From positions 50,144 through 114,143 of the forward strand of contig NZ_JAUTDN010000014.1 of NCBI RefSeq assembly GCF_030646155.1: a stretch of 64,000 nucleotides of DNA, in the 5' to 3' direction. The notes beneath the pieces were generated by a model. It made no database searches. It was not told the DNA's origin and was given only the letters and a program-made list of their open reading frames with translations. Within the stretch, counting starts at the first letter, position 1, and each line of letters begins with the position of its first letter. The position numbers and the translations under genes are program-made. Shown here piece by piece: positions 18,104 through 26,068 of this stretch. Source of the DNA: Conexibacter sp. CPCC 205762. GTDB lineage: Bacteria; Actinomycetota; Thermoleophilia; Solirubrobacterales; Solirubrobacteraceae.

Positions 18104-18955
18104 TCAGCGCCCGAACGCTCTGTTGGCGTCGTCGCGCTGTCTGTCGTAGTCCGGCGAGCGCGGCGGCGTCCACGGCTTGCTCGGCTGCTCGGGCGCTCCG
18201 CCCGACGGCGCCTCCGGGGCGGCGGGCGGCGGGGCCGGGGCGGTGGGCGGCTGCGGCTCCTGCTGCGCGGGCGGTTGCGGCCACTGCGGGGCGGGCGGCT
18301 GCGGCGCGGCCGGCGGCGGGCTCCACTGCGGCGGCGACGGCTGCTGCGGCCACTCGCCCGGGGCCGGCAGCGGCTGACCCTGCTGGTCGGGCTGGTGCGG
18401 CGCGCTCCAGCCGTCCTCCGGCACCCGCGGAGCGACGACGACGCCCTCCTTGAAGACGAACGTCGAGGCGATGCGGTCGTGGAGCGTCTGACGCCGGTCG
18501 GTGAACAGTCCGACGGGATAGTCGACCAGCCAGTAGAGCCCACCGGATATGGCGTTGATCAGCGTCGTGCCGAGCACGTCCCGCTGCGCCGCGCGCCAGA
18601 ACGTGACCGGAACGCCTTCGCGCGTCACGACCCGCACCCCGAGCGCCTGCTTGCCGAGCGTCTGCCCGTTGTAGCGGCCCTTGCGGGACATCAGCGTCGG
18701 GTAGTAGAGCAGCACCATCACGATCCAGACGAGGATGAACAGCCACCCGAGCAGCGTGTCGTTGTCGTCGCTCTCGAAGTCGGTGCCGGTCGCCAGGACG
18801 ATCACCACCGCGATCACGATGGCGACGATCCCCAGCAGCAACGAGTCGATCAGGTAGGCGGCAAAGCGCCGCCCGCGGCTCGCCAGGCGCGGATCGATGT
18901 GGGACACCATCTGGTTGCTGCCGGTGTCGGTTGGATAGGGCTGGTACCCGCTCAT
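18104..18955 (-). CDS. RDD-family membrane protein with Pro/Gln-rich tail
   Basis: 283 residues. The N-terminal half (about 22-175) is an RDD domain: ASRGRRFAAYLIDSLLLG (Arg...Asp in helix 1), a second hydrophobic segment, then NGQTLGKQALGVRVV and DRRQTLHDRIASTFV, the conserved loop motifs. The last ~100 residues are low-complexity Pro, Gln and Ala (PQWPQPP, PAPPPAAP), probably a flexible tail. RDD proteins are often linked to ion or osmolyte traffic, but no firm role is known. A TACTCT box lies 7 bases before the ATG. Convergent with menF. Confidence 0.8.
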   Translation of the reverse strand: MSGYQPYPTDTGSNQMVSHIDPRLASRGRRFAAYLIDSLLLGIVAIVIAVVIVLATGTDFESDDNDTLLGWLFILVWIVMVLLYYPTLMSRKGRYNGQTLGKQALGVRVVTREGVPVTFWRAAQRDVLGTTLINAISGGLYWLVDYPVGLFTDRRQTLHDRIASTFVFKEGVVVAPRVPEDGWSAPHQPDQQGQPLPAPGEWPQQPSPPQWSPPPAAPQPPAPQWPQPPAQQEPQPPTAPAPPPAAPEAPSGGAPEQPSKPWTPPRSPDYDRQRDDANRAFGR

Positions 18956-18962
18956 TGAGCGG

Positions 18963-18968
18963 AGAGTA
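18963..18968 (-). promoter_or_regulatory. -10-like TACTCT for the RDD gene
   Basis: Read on the minus strand, TACTCT ends 7 bases before the ATG at 18955. Confidence 0.4.
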
Positions 18969-18977
18969 CAGCGGTGT

Positions 18978-19268
18978 TCAGTCGCGTTGGGGAAGCGCGG
19001 CCTTGCGCCACAACCCGACGACCTCGCGCACGCTCGCGACGCGATACGAGATGCGGTTGTCGAGCGGCCTCAGCTCGAGCTCGAAACGGCCGCTCTCGCG
19101 CTGCTGCAGCGAGATCACGACCGCGTGGAAGCGGCGGCCCTTCTTGTCGACCTCGACCACGTCGCCCGGGGCGATGCCCTTCGAGCTGAGCCGCTGCGGC
19201 CCTCTCGCCGCGGGCGCGGGGGTTGGCGGGTCGTCGAATTGGAGAAAGCTGATCTGGGCGTCTGACAC
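18978..19268 (-). CDS. Small conserved-looking soluble protein, unknown function
   Basis: 96 residues from GTG at 19268. A Pro/Ala linker is followed by a compact, beta-rich domain: GIAPGDVVEVDKKGRRFHAVVIS, then FELELRPLDNRISYRVASVREVVG. The GDVVEV...GRRFHAVV pattern recalls small SH3-like or KOW-like barrels, but I cannot name a family. GTG is chosen because a TACCGT box lies 9 bases upstream and the longer frame contains no plausible domain. It shares no overlap with its neighbours and is transcribed in the same direction as the RDD gene. Confidence 0.5.
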   Translation of the reverse strand: MSDAQISFLQFDDPPTPAPAARGPQRLSSKGIAPGDVVEVDKKGRRFHAVVISLQQRESGRFELELRPLDNRISYRVASVREVVGLWRKAALPQRD

Positions 19269-19277
19269 GGCGCATGA

Positions 19278-19283
19278 ACGGTA
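19278..19283 (-). promoter_or_regulatory. -10-like TACCGT for the 96-residue protein gene
   Basis: Read on the minus strand, TACCGT ends 9 bases before the GTG at 19268. Confidence 0.35.
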
Positions 19284-19320
19284 GCCAGCGCTCCGGCGGC
19301 GCGCGGGCCTGTGATACACA

Positions 19321-19334
19321 TTAGGCACCCCTAA
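19321..19334. promoter_or_regulatory. DtxR/IdeR-like iron box upstream of efeUOB
   Basis: TTAGG-CACC-CCTAA is a perfect 5+4+5 inverted repeat. TTAGG...CTAAC keeps the outer and inner core of the DtxR/IdeR operator (TTAGGTTAGSCTAACCTAA). It lies about 105 bases before efeU, next to TACACA-like -10 sequence, where an iron repressor would be expected. Confidence 0.4.
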
Positions 19335-19389
19335 CACACAGGACCGGTGCGGCAGGCCCCGCTGCAACGTTCTCCCCCAAAGCGCGCCG

Positions 19390-19401
19390 TGACCGCGGTC
19401 A
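19390..19401. promoter_or_regulatory. Perfect 12-bp palindrome before efeU
   Basis: TGACCGCGGTCA is fully self-complementary and ends 39 bases before the efeU ATG. It may be a second operator of the iron-uptake operon. Confidence 0.3.
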
Positions 19402-19440
19402 GAGTCGGTCGGGCGCGTGGCCTTCCGTGCCGGCAATGAC

Positions 19441-20388
19441 ATGGTCTTTGCCGCACTTCCAACCGTCCATTTCGTCATCGGCCTCCGCGAGGGCGTCGAG
19501 GCCGCGCTGATCGTCGGGATCATCGCCACCTTCCTGCGCCAGCAGGGCCGCTCCGACGCGCTGCGCTGGATGTGGGCCGGCGTCGCGCTCGCCGTCGCGC
19601 TCTGCCTCGGCGTCGCCGTGATCCTCGAGCTGATCGACGAGAACCTGCCGCAGCGCCAGCAGGAGGCGTTCGAGGCGATCGTCGGCGTGATCGCCGTCGC
19701 GATGGTCACCTTCATGATCGTCTTCATGCGCCGGCACGCGCGCGAGCTCGGCGGCGAGCTGCGCAGCAACGCCGGCGCCGCGCTCGCCGCCGGCTCCGCC
19801 TGGGGCCTCGTCGGGATGGCCTTCCTCGCCGTCATGCGCGAGGGGCTGGAGACCGCGATGTTCATGCTCGCCGCCTTCCAGGCCTCGATAGGCGTCAGCC
19901 CGGTCGTCGCGGGCCTCGGCGCCGTCTGCGGCGTGCTCGTCGCCTGCCTGATCGGCTGGCTGATCTACCGCAGCGGCATGAAGGTCAACCTGTCGCGCTT
20001 CTTCCGCATCACCGCCGTGCTGCTCGTGATCATCGCCGCCGGCCTCGTCTCGTCCGCGATCCACCACGCCAACGAGGCCGCCCTGCTGACCGCCGGCAGC
20101 GACCAGGCGCTCGACCTGTCGGCGATCGTCGTGCCGCGCTCGGACTCGATCACGACCGGCCTGATCACCGGGCTGCTCGGCGTCTACCCCTTCCCGTCGT
20201 ACGCGGAGCTGATCGGCTGGCTGCTGTACGCCGTGCCGATGCTCACCTACGTGCTGTGGCCGTCCCCCTCTCGAACCGCGATCAGGAGCACAGATGAACC
20301 CGAACGAGATGCTGTCGCGAAGCCTGCTGGCAGCCGGCGCCGCCGCGCTGCTGGCCTCCGGCCTCGCCGCCTGTGGGAGCGCGGATGA
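19441..20388 (+). CDS. efeU: Ferrous iron permease EfeU (FTR1 family)
   Basis: About 315 residues with seven membrane segments. The two REGxE iron-site motifs are present, LREGVEAALIVG near residue 12 and MREGLETAMFM near residue 134. EfeU brings iron across the inner membrane after EfeO and EfeB handle it outside. ATG 19441 is chosen over GTG 19417 because the protein then begins just before the first conserved helix. Odd point: after the last helix (LTYVLWP) the frame runs on for ~33 Arg-rich residues and overlaps efeO by 95 bases in another frame, far more than usual. Confidence 0.88.
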   Translation: MVFAALPTVHFVIGLREGVEAALIVGIIATFLRQQGRSDALRWMWAGVALAVALCLGVAVILELIDENLPQRQQEAFEAIVGVIAVAMVTFMIVFMRRHARELGGELRSNAGAALAAGSAWGLVGMAFLAVMREGLETAMFMLAAFQASIGVSPVVAGLGAVCGVLVACLIGWLIYRSGMKVNLSRFFRITAVLLVIIAAGLVSSAIHHANEAALLTAGSDQALDLSAIVVPRSDSITTGLITGLLGVYPFPSYAELIGWLLYAVPMLTYVLWPSPSRTAIRSTDEPERDAVAKPAGSRRRRAAGLRPRRLWERG

Positions 20389-21478
20389 CGGCGGCAGCGC
20401 GACGAGCGCCTCGAAGGGGCCCGCGAAGGAGCTGAAGCTGCAGCTGACCGACGACGGCTGCACGCCCGCGAACGCGACCGTGCCGGCCGGCAACGTCAAG
20501 GTCGTGGTCGAGAACCCGGGCACGGCCAAGTCCGACGAGGTCGAGCTGAAGAACGGCGAGGGGATCATCATGGGCGAGCGCGAGAACATCGCGCCCGGCC
20601 TCGCGACCGACTTCACGCTGACGCTGCAGCCGGGCAGATACGTGCTCAACTGCACCTTCCAGAACGAGCAGCGCGACAACGGCGCGATCACGGTGACGGG
20701 CACCGCGGCCACCGCGTCGGACGTGAGCGAGCAGGATCTCGACAGAGCGGTCGTCGCGTACAAGGCGTACGTCGCGGGCGAGACCGAGACGCTGCTGAGA
20801 CAGACGCGCGCGTTCGTCGCCGCCGTCAAGGCCGGCGACGTCGCGAAGGCGAAGGCGCTGTTCGGCCCGACCCGCCTCCACTACGAGACGGTCGAGCCGA
20901 TCGCCGAGTCGTTCGGCAACCTCGACCCGGAGATCGACGCGCGCGTCAACGACGTCGCCGACCGCTCCAGATGGACCGGCTTCCACAAGCTCGAGCAGCT
21001 GCTGTGGCAGCAGAACACGACCGCGGGCGCTGACAGATACGCCGACAAGCTGCTGGCCGACGTGACCAGGCTGCACGACGCGATCCCGGGCCTGAGACTG
21101 CAGGCGGCGCAGGTCGCCAACGGCGCGGTCGGCCTGCTCGACGAGGTCTCCAGCTCGAAGATCACCGGCGAGGAGGACCGCTACTCGCACACCGACCTGT
21201 CCGACTTCCAGGGCAACTTCAGCGGCGCGCGCGAGGCTTTCGAGGTGCTCAAGCCGGCCCTGATCGCGCGCGGCGACAGATCGCTGGTCGACGAGATCGA
21301 GCAGCGGATGGCGGCCGTCCAGGAGGGCCTCGACAAGTACAGACGCGACACGCCGCTCGGCTTCGCGCCCTACTCGGAGCTGACCGCGAGAGACCGCCGC
21401 CAGTTCGCCCAGCAGATCGCCGCGCTGGCCGAGCCGCTGTCGCTGGTGGCCGGCAGAGTGCTGCCGAACCAGAGCTGA
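20294..21478 (+). CDS. efeO: Iron uptake lipoprotein EfeO
   Basis: 394 residues. Lipoprotein signal with lipobox LAAC at about 25-28. An N-terminal cupredoxin-like domain (about 45-140; DDGCTPANATVPAG...YVLNC) is followed by the M75 peptidase-like domain, whose HxxE metal motif is in GFHKLEQLLW. EfeO binds extracytoplasmic iron and passes it to EfeU. AGGAG upstream of the ATG gives it its own ribosome site despite lying inside the end of efeU. efeB follows two bases after its stop. Confidence 0.92.
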   Translation: MNPNEMLSRSLLAAGAAALLASGLAACGSADDGGSATSASKGPAKELKLQLTDDGCTPANATVPAGNVKVVVENPGTAKSDEVELKNGEGIIMGERENIAPGLATDFTLTLQPGRYVLNCTFQNEQRDNGAITVTGTAATASDVSEQDLDRAVVAYKAYVAGETETLLRQTRAFVAAVKAGDVAKAKALFGPTRLHYETVEPIAESFGNLDPEIDARVNDVADRSRWTGFHKLEQLLWQQNTTAGADRYADKLLADVTRLHDAIPGLRLQAAQVANGAVGLLDEVSSSKITGEEDRYSHTDLSDFQGNFSGAREAFEVLKPALIARGDRSLVDEIEQRMAAVQEGLDKYRRDTPLGFAPYSELTARDRRQFAQQIAALAEPLSLVAGRVLPNQS

Positions 21479-21480
21479 GG

Positions 21481-22749
21481 ATGGCTGACGCCCGCCCGTC
21501 TGGGGTCACGCGCCGCCGGCTGCTGCTCGGCGGCGGCGGCGCGGCGGCCGGGCTGGCCGCCGCGGCCGCGGCCGGCTATGCGGTCGGCGATGCGCAGGCC
21601 GATTCAGGCGCGGGCGGCGGGGACGCGATCGTCCCGTTCGACGGCGTCCACCAGGCCGGCGTCGCGACGCCGGCGCAGCAGCGGCTCGTCTTCGGCTCGT
21701 TCGACCTCGTCGACGACGACGCGGTCGCGCTGCGCGAGCTGCTGCGCACGTGGACCGACGCCGCCCGCCTGATGGTCGCGGGCAAGCCGACCGGCACCGT
21801 CGCCGGTCAGCCGGAGGTGCCGCCGCAGGACACCGGCGAGGCGCTCGGGCTGGGGCCGTCGTCGCTGACGATCACGATCGGCGTCGGCCCGTCGCTGTTC
21901 GCGCGCGGCGGGGAGGATCGCCTCGGCCTGCGCGCCAAGCAACCGGCGAGACTGACGCCGCTCGGCCCGCTGCCGGGCGACCAGCTCGACCCGGCCCGCA
22001 GCGGCGGGGACCTCTGCGTGCAGGCCTGCGCCGACGATCCGCAGGTCGCCTTCCACGCCGTCCGCAACCTGCTGCGGGCGGGCCGCGGGACGGTCGAGCT
22101 GCGCTGGCTCCAGCTCGGCTTCGGCTCCAACACGGCGACGACGAGCGGGCAGCAGACGCCGCGCAACCTGATGGGGTTCAAGGACGGCACGAACAACCTC
22201 AAGGTCGACGATCCCGCCGCGCTGGCGCGGCACGTGTGGGTCGGCGACGAGGAGCCGCAGGCGTGGTTCCGCGGCGGGACCTACGTCGTCGCGCGGCGGA
22301 TCCGGATGCTGATCGAGAGCTGGGACCGCGACCGCCTGTCCGACCAGGAGGCGGTGATCGGGCGCGAGAAGATCAGCGGCGCGCCGCTGGGCGCGTCACG
22401 CGAGCACGACAGGGTCGACCTGGCGGCGAGAGCCGCCGACGGCCAGCCGCTGATCCCGCTCGACGCCCACATCCGCCTCGCCGCGCCGTCGACCAACGGC
22501 GGCCACGCGCTGCTGCGGCGCGGCTACGCATACACCGACGGCATCGACCCGCGCACCGGCCTGCTCGACGCGGGCCTCTTCTTCATCGCCTTCCAGCGCG
22601 ATCCGCAGCTGCAGTTCGCCGCGATCCAGCGGAAGCTGGGGGCGCAGGACGCGCTGACCGAGTACGTCCAGCACACCGGCAGCGGCCTGTTCGCGGTGCT
22701 GCCGGGGGCACGCGCGGGCGGGTTCGTCGGTGAGGGCCTGTTCGGCTGA
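21481..22749 (+). CDS. efeB: Tat-exported Dyp-type peroxidase EfeB
   Basis: 422 residues. The twin-arginine signal TRRRLLLGG at about 10-18 is followed by an Ala-rich hydrophobic stretch, so the haem protein is exported folded. GFKDGTNN (GxxDG motif with the distal Asp) is at about 230 and the proximal haem His lies in NGGHALLRRGYAY near residue 341. EfeB oxidises ferrous iron or takes part in haem-linked iron supply together with EfeO and EfeU. Last gene of efeUOB. Confidence 0.92.
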   Translation: MADARPSGVTRRRLLLGGGGAAAGLAAAAAAGYAVGDAQADSGAGGGDAIVPFDGVHQAGVATPAQQRLVFGSFDLVDDDAVALRELLRTWTDAARLMVAGKPTGTVAGQPEVPPQDTGEALGLGPSSLTITIGVGPSLFARGGEDRLGLRAKQPARLTPLGPLPGDQLDPARSGGDLCVQACADDPQVAFHAVRNLLRAGRGTVELRWLQLGFGSNTATTSGQQTPRNLMGFKDGTNNLKVDDPAALARHVWVGDEEPQAWFRGGTYVVARRIRMLIESWDRDRLSDQEAVIGREKISGAPLGASREHDRVDLAARAADGQPLIPLDAHIRLAAPSTNGGHALLRRGYAYTDGIDPRTGLLDAGLFFIAFQRDPQLQFAAIQRKLGAQDALTEYVQHTGSGLFAVLPGARAGGFVGEGLFG

Positions 22750-22750
22750 A

Positions 22751-22767
22751 TTTGCCACTTCGGCAAA
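22751..22767. promoter_or_regulatory. Short inverted repeat after efeB
   Basis: TTTGCC-ACTTC-GGCAAA starts one base after the efeB stop and lies 41 bases before the methyltransferase ATG. A second small repeat GCCAG-TCGAG-CTGGC follows at 22775-22789. Either could be an operator of the methyltransferase gene or a weak terminator. Confidence 0.3.
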
Positions 22768-22807
22768 CACCCTTGCCAGTCGAGCTGGCGGTGGGCATGG
22801 TGAAGGC

Positions 22808-23425
22808 ATGATCACCCACACCGACGATCCGCCCGAGCAGTTCTGGGAGCAGTTCTACGCCGACGGCGCCCGCTGGAGCGGGAAGCCGAACAGATCTCTC
22901 GTGGACGAGGTCGCGGCGCTCGCGCCCGGCAGCGCGCTCGACCTCGGCTGCGGCTACGGCGGCGACGCGATCTGGCTGGCGCAGCAGGGCTGGCGCGTGA
23001 CCGCCGTCGACATCTCCGCCAACGCGCTCGAGCAGGCGGTCGCGCATGCCGAGGAGGCCGGCGTCGCCGACGCGGTCGACTTCCAGCGCCGCAACCTCGC
23101 CGAGTCGTTCCCGCCCGGCCGCTTCGACCTCGTCACGGCCAGCTTCCTGCACTCGCCGGCCGAGCTGCCGCGCGAGCAGATCGTGCGCGACGCCGCGGCC
23201 GCCGTCGCGCCCGGCGGGCGGCTGCTGATCGTCGGGCACGCGCCGTCGGAGTCGCACAGACACGCCGATCTGCCGACGCTCGACCAGGTGCTCGGTGCGC
23301 TGGCGCTGCCCGCGGACGAGTGGGAGACGATCGCGGCCGAGCTGCGCGAGCTGCGGCACACCTTCAGAGGCGAGACCGAGGCCCACACCCGCGTCGACGT
23401 CGTCGTGCACGTGCGGCGGCGCTGA
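22808..23425 (+). CDS. Class I SAM-dependent methyltransferase (TehB/TPMT-like)
   Basis: 205 residues. Motif I is ALDLGCGYGGDAIWLAQ at about 43-59, followed by VTAVDIS (acidic end of strand 2), FDLVTASFL (motif post-I/II) and VAPGGRLLIVGHAP (motif III). The N-terminal FWEQFYADGARWSGKPN resembles the DxxY...W start of TehB/thiopurine-type methyltransferases, which act on small or chalcogen substrates. ATG 22808 with GTGAAGG upstream is preferred to a longer frame overlapping efeB. Substrate unknown; menaquinone methylation cannot be excluded but the fit is poor. Confidence 0.8.
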   Translation: MITHTDDPPEQFWEQFYADGARWSGKPNRSLVDEVAALAPGSALDLGCGYGGDAIWLAQQGWRVTAVDISANALEQAVAHAEEAGVADAVDFQRRNLAESFPPGRFDLVTASFLHSPAELPREQIVRDAAAAVAPGGRLLIVGHAPSESHRHADLPTLDQVLGALALPADEWETIAAELRELRHTFRGETEAHTRVDVVVHVRRR

Positions 23426-23485
23426 GGCTCGCCCGCCGCGCCGGCCCGCGACGCCGCGCCGGCGTCTCGCCGGACTCGCTGCCCG

Positions 23486-25270
23486 CTAGCCCAACGCGGA
23501 GCTGACGGCCTGCCAGATGCGGCGGTGCAGGCGGACGTTCTCGTCGCGCTCGCTGCGGGCCTCGACGATCGTCACGCCGGCGCCCGGCCGCGTCGCCTCG
23601 GCGAGCGCGGCGCGCAGCTCGCCCGCGGTCGCGACCGGCACGTGACGCGCGCCGTACAGCTGCGCGCCGACGGCGAAGTCGAGGCCGTGCGGCGTCGCGA
23701 CGTGGTGCTCGAAGGCGTCCGCCTGCGAAGAGACAGGCAGGAAGTGGAAAATCCCACCTCCGTCGTTGTTGATCAGCACGATCGTCAGGTCGAGGCCGAG
23801 TCGCTTCGCGCTCAGCAGCGCCGACAGGTCGTACGCGAGCGCGACGTCGCCGATCAGCAGCACGACCGGCCCGCTGCTCGCATCGGCCGAGGTGCCCGGC
23901 CCATCGCTCGCGCCCGCCGCCGCGGCGCCGAGGGCCGAGGCGACGGTGCCGTCGATCCCGTTCGCGCCGCGGTTGGCGAGGATCCGCGCGGCGCCGCCAG
24001 CGTCGGCCGGGGCCGGCGCGAACGTCTCGACGTCGCGGATCGGCATCGAGGCGGCGACGAACAGCGTCGCCTCCGCCGGCAGCCCCGCCGCCACCTCGCG
24101 CGCGACGAGCGGCTCGTTCAGCGGCGCGTCCCCGCCCGCAGCGATCGTCGCTCCGATCGCCTCGGCGGCGCGCGCGTCGGCATCGCGCCAACGGGCGAGC
24201 CATCCATCCTCTGAGGAGGAAGACGAGGCGAGCGCGGTGAGCGTCGCGACGGGGTCGCCGGCGACGCGTTCGCTGACGACGCCGTCGGGGTCGTGCCAGG
24301 TCGCCTCGGGGTCGAGCGCGAGCTGGGGGACCGTGGGGTCGAGGCCGGCGAGCCAGGCGCGCAGCGGCTTCGAGGTCGGCACGTCGCCGAGGCGGATCAC
24401 CAGCTCCGGCGCCTCCAGCCCGGTGGCGAACGCCTCGTCGCGCAGCAGCGCGTCGTAGTGGGCGATCGCGCTCGCGCCGGCGCGAGCGCCCGAGAGCGGG
24501 TCGGCGAGCAGGACCCAGCCGGCCCGCTCCGCCACCTGCGCCACCTCAACGCCGACCCCCGCCCGCTCCGCCCGTCCGGCGACGACGACCGTCCGCGCCG
24601 CCGCCGCGAACACTGTGAGATCGGGGCCCTCAGAGGGCTCCGATCTCACAGCGTTCGGCATCCACGCCACCCACGGCCGCCCGTGGGGGCGGCCGGGAAG
24701 AGGGTCGGGCGGGAGGGGGGCGTCGAGCACCAGCGGCTCGCGCAGAGGGAAGTTCAGGTGGACGACGCCCGCGCGGCCGGAGGACGCCGTCGCGACCGCG
24801 CGGCAGGCGAGCGTGCGGATCCAGCGCAGCCGCGCGACGGTCGCCTCGCCCACCACGCCGACCTCGACGAACTGCTTCGCCGCGCCGCCGAACAGCTTCA
24901 CCTGGTCGATCGTCTGGCCGGCGCCGACGTCGCGCAGCTCGGGCGGGCGGTCGGTCGTGAGGACGATCAGCGGCACGCGCGCCTCGGCCGCCTCGATCAC
25001 CGCCGGCGCCAGCTCGGCCGCCGCGGTGCCCGAGGTGACGGTGATCGCGACCGGCCGCTGCGACTGCTTCGCCAGGCCGACCGCGAAGAACCCGGCCACG
25101 CGCTCGTCTATGTGCGACCACGTGCGCAGCCCCGGCTCGCGCGCCAGCGACAGCACCATCGGCGTCGAGCGCGAGCCCGGGGAGGTGCAGGCGTCGGTGA
25201 CGCCGCAGCGGGCCAGCTCGTCGCAGAAGGCCCGCAGCAGCAGGTAGGTGTCGGTCGCGGTTGCGGTCAT
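23486..25270 (-). CDS. menD: SEPHCHC synthase MenD
   Basis: 594 residues. Thiamine-diphosphate enzyme that adds a 2-oxoglutarate-derived unit to isochorismate. The isochorismate-binding TSPGSRSTP is at about 27-35, TSGTAAAELAPAVIEA with the conserved Glu region follows, and the ThDP/Mg motif GDVALAYDLSAL through INNDGGGIF is near 470-500. The middle has an Ala/Ser-rich low-complexity insert (LASSSSSEDG, AGASDGPGTSADASSG). Divergent from menH with 15 bp between start codons, so both share one promoter region. Confidence 0.92.
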   Translation of the reverse strand: MTATATDTYLLLRAFCDELARCGVTDACTSPGSRSTPMVLSLAREPGLRTWSHIDERVAGFFAVGLAKQSQRPVAITVTSGTAAAELAPAVIEAAEARVPLIVLTTDRPPELRDVGAGQTIDQVKLFGGAAKQFVEVGVVGEATVARLRWIRTLACRAVATASSGRAGVVHLNFPLREPLVLDAPLPPDPLPGRPHGRPWVAWMPNAVRSEPSEGPDLTVFAAAARTVVVAGRAERAGVGVEVAQVAERAGWVLLADPLSGARAGASAIAHYDALLRDEAFATGLEAPELVIRLGDVPTSKPLRAWLAGLDPTVPQLALDPEATWHDPDGVVSERVAGDPVATLTALASSSSSEDGWLARWRDADARAAEAIGATIAAGGDAPLNEPLVAREVAAGLPAEATLFVAASMPIRDVETFAPAPADAGGAARILANRGANGIDGTVASALGAAAAGASDGPGTSADASSGPVVLLIGDVALAYDLSALLSAKRLGLDLTIVLINNDGGGIFHFLPVSSQADAFEHHVATPHGLDFAVGAQLYGARHVPVATAGELRAALAEATRPGAGVTIVEARSERDENVRLHRRIWQAVSSALG

Positions 25271-25285
25271 GTAGACATCCTGGGT

Positions 25286-26011
25286 GTGACTGAACGGTCG
25301 ACGCTCGTCCTGCTGCACGGCTTCACGCAGACCGGGCGCAGCTGGGATCCCGTCGTGGCGGCAATGGGCGAACGCTATCGCGCGCTCGCCCCGGACCTCC
25401 GCGGCCACGGCGACAACGGCGACGCGCGCCCCGTCAGCTTCGCGGCGATCGGCGACGACGTCCTCCAGCGCGCGCCGCAGCGATTCGCGCTCGCCGGCTA
25501 CTCGATGGGCGGCCGGATCGCGCTCGACCTCGCCTTGCGCGATCCGCAGACGCAGCGCCGGATCACGCGGCTGACGCTGATCGGCGCCAGCCCCGGCCTC
25601 GCGGACCCCGGCGAGCGCGCCGTCCGCCGCGCCGCCGACGAGGCGCTCGCCGACGAGATCGAGCAGGGCGGCGTCGAGGCGTTCGCGCGCAGATGGGCGG
25701 CGCAGCCGCTGTTCGCCGGCCAGCCGCCGCACGTCGCGCAGCAGGCCCACGAGGAGCGCTTGCGCAACGGCGCGCCCGGCCTCGCCGCCTCGCTGCGCGG
25801 CGTCGGCACCGGCGCGATGGAGCCGCTCTGGGAGCGACTCCACGACCTGCAGCTGCCGGTGACCCTGATCGCCGGCGCGCGCGACGCGAAGTTCCGCGCG
25901 CTCGCGCAGCAGATGGCGGAGCGGATCCCGCACGCGACGATCCACGTCGTCGCGGACGCCGGCCACGCCGTGCAGCTCGAGAAGCCGGCAGAAGTCGCCG
26001 CGCTGCTCTGA
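25286..26011 (+). CDS. menH: SHCHC synthase MenH (alpha/beta hydrolase)
   Basis: 241 residues from GTG. Eliminates pyruvate from the MenD product to give SHCHC. LLHGFTQTGRSWDP (oxyanion region) is at about 9-22, the nucleophile Ser sits in GYSMGGRIAL at about 73, Asp in AGARDAKF and His in DAGHAVQLEKPAEV near the C-terminus. These match MenH better than generic hydrolases, and the gene is divergent from menD. TAGACA ends 8 bases before the GTG. Confidence 0.88.
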   Translation: MTERSTLVLLHGFTQTGRSWDPVVAAMGERYRALAPDLRGHGDNGDARPVSFAAIGDDVLQRAPQRFALAGYSMGGRIALDLALRDPQTQRRITRLTLIGASPGLADPGERAVRRAADEALADEIEQGGVEAFARRWAAQPLFAGQPPHVAQQAHEERLRNGAPGLAASLRGVGTGAMEPLWERLHDLQLPVTLIAGARDAKFRALAQQMAERIPHATIHVVADAGHAVQLEKPAEVAALL

Positions 26012-26056
26012 CCACGACTCATCCCCTTTCCCTCCACAAAACGCAGCAAAGCGGCG

Positions 26057-26062
26057 TAGCGT
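26057..26062 (+). promoter_or_regulatory. -10-like TAGCGT for the beta-propeller gene
   Basis: TAGCGT ends 6 bases before the ATG at 26069. Confidence 0.45.
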
Positions 26063-26068
26063 CGCCGC

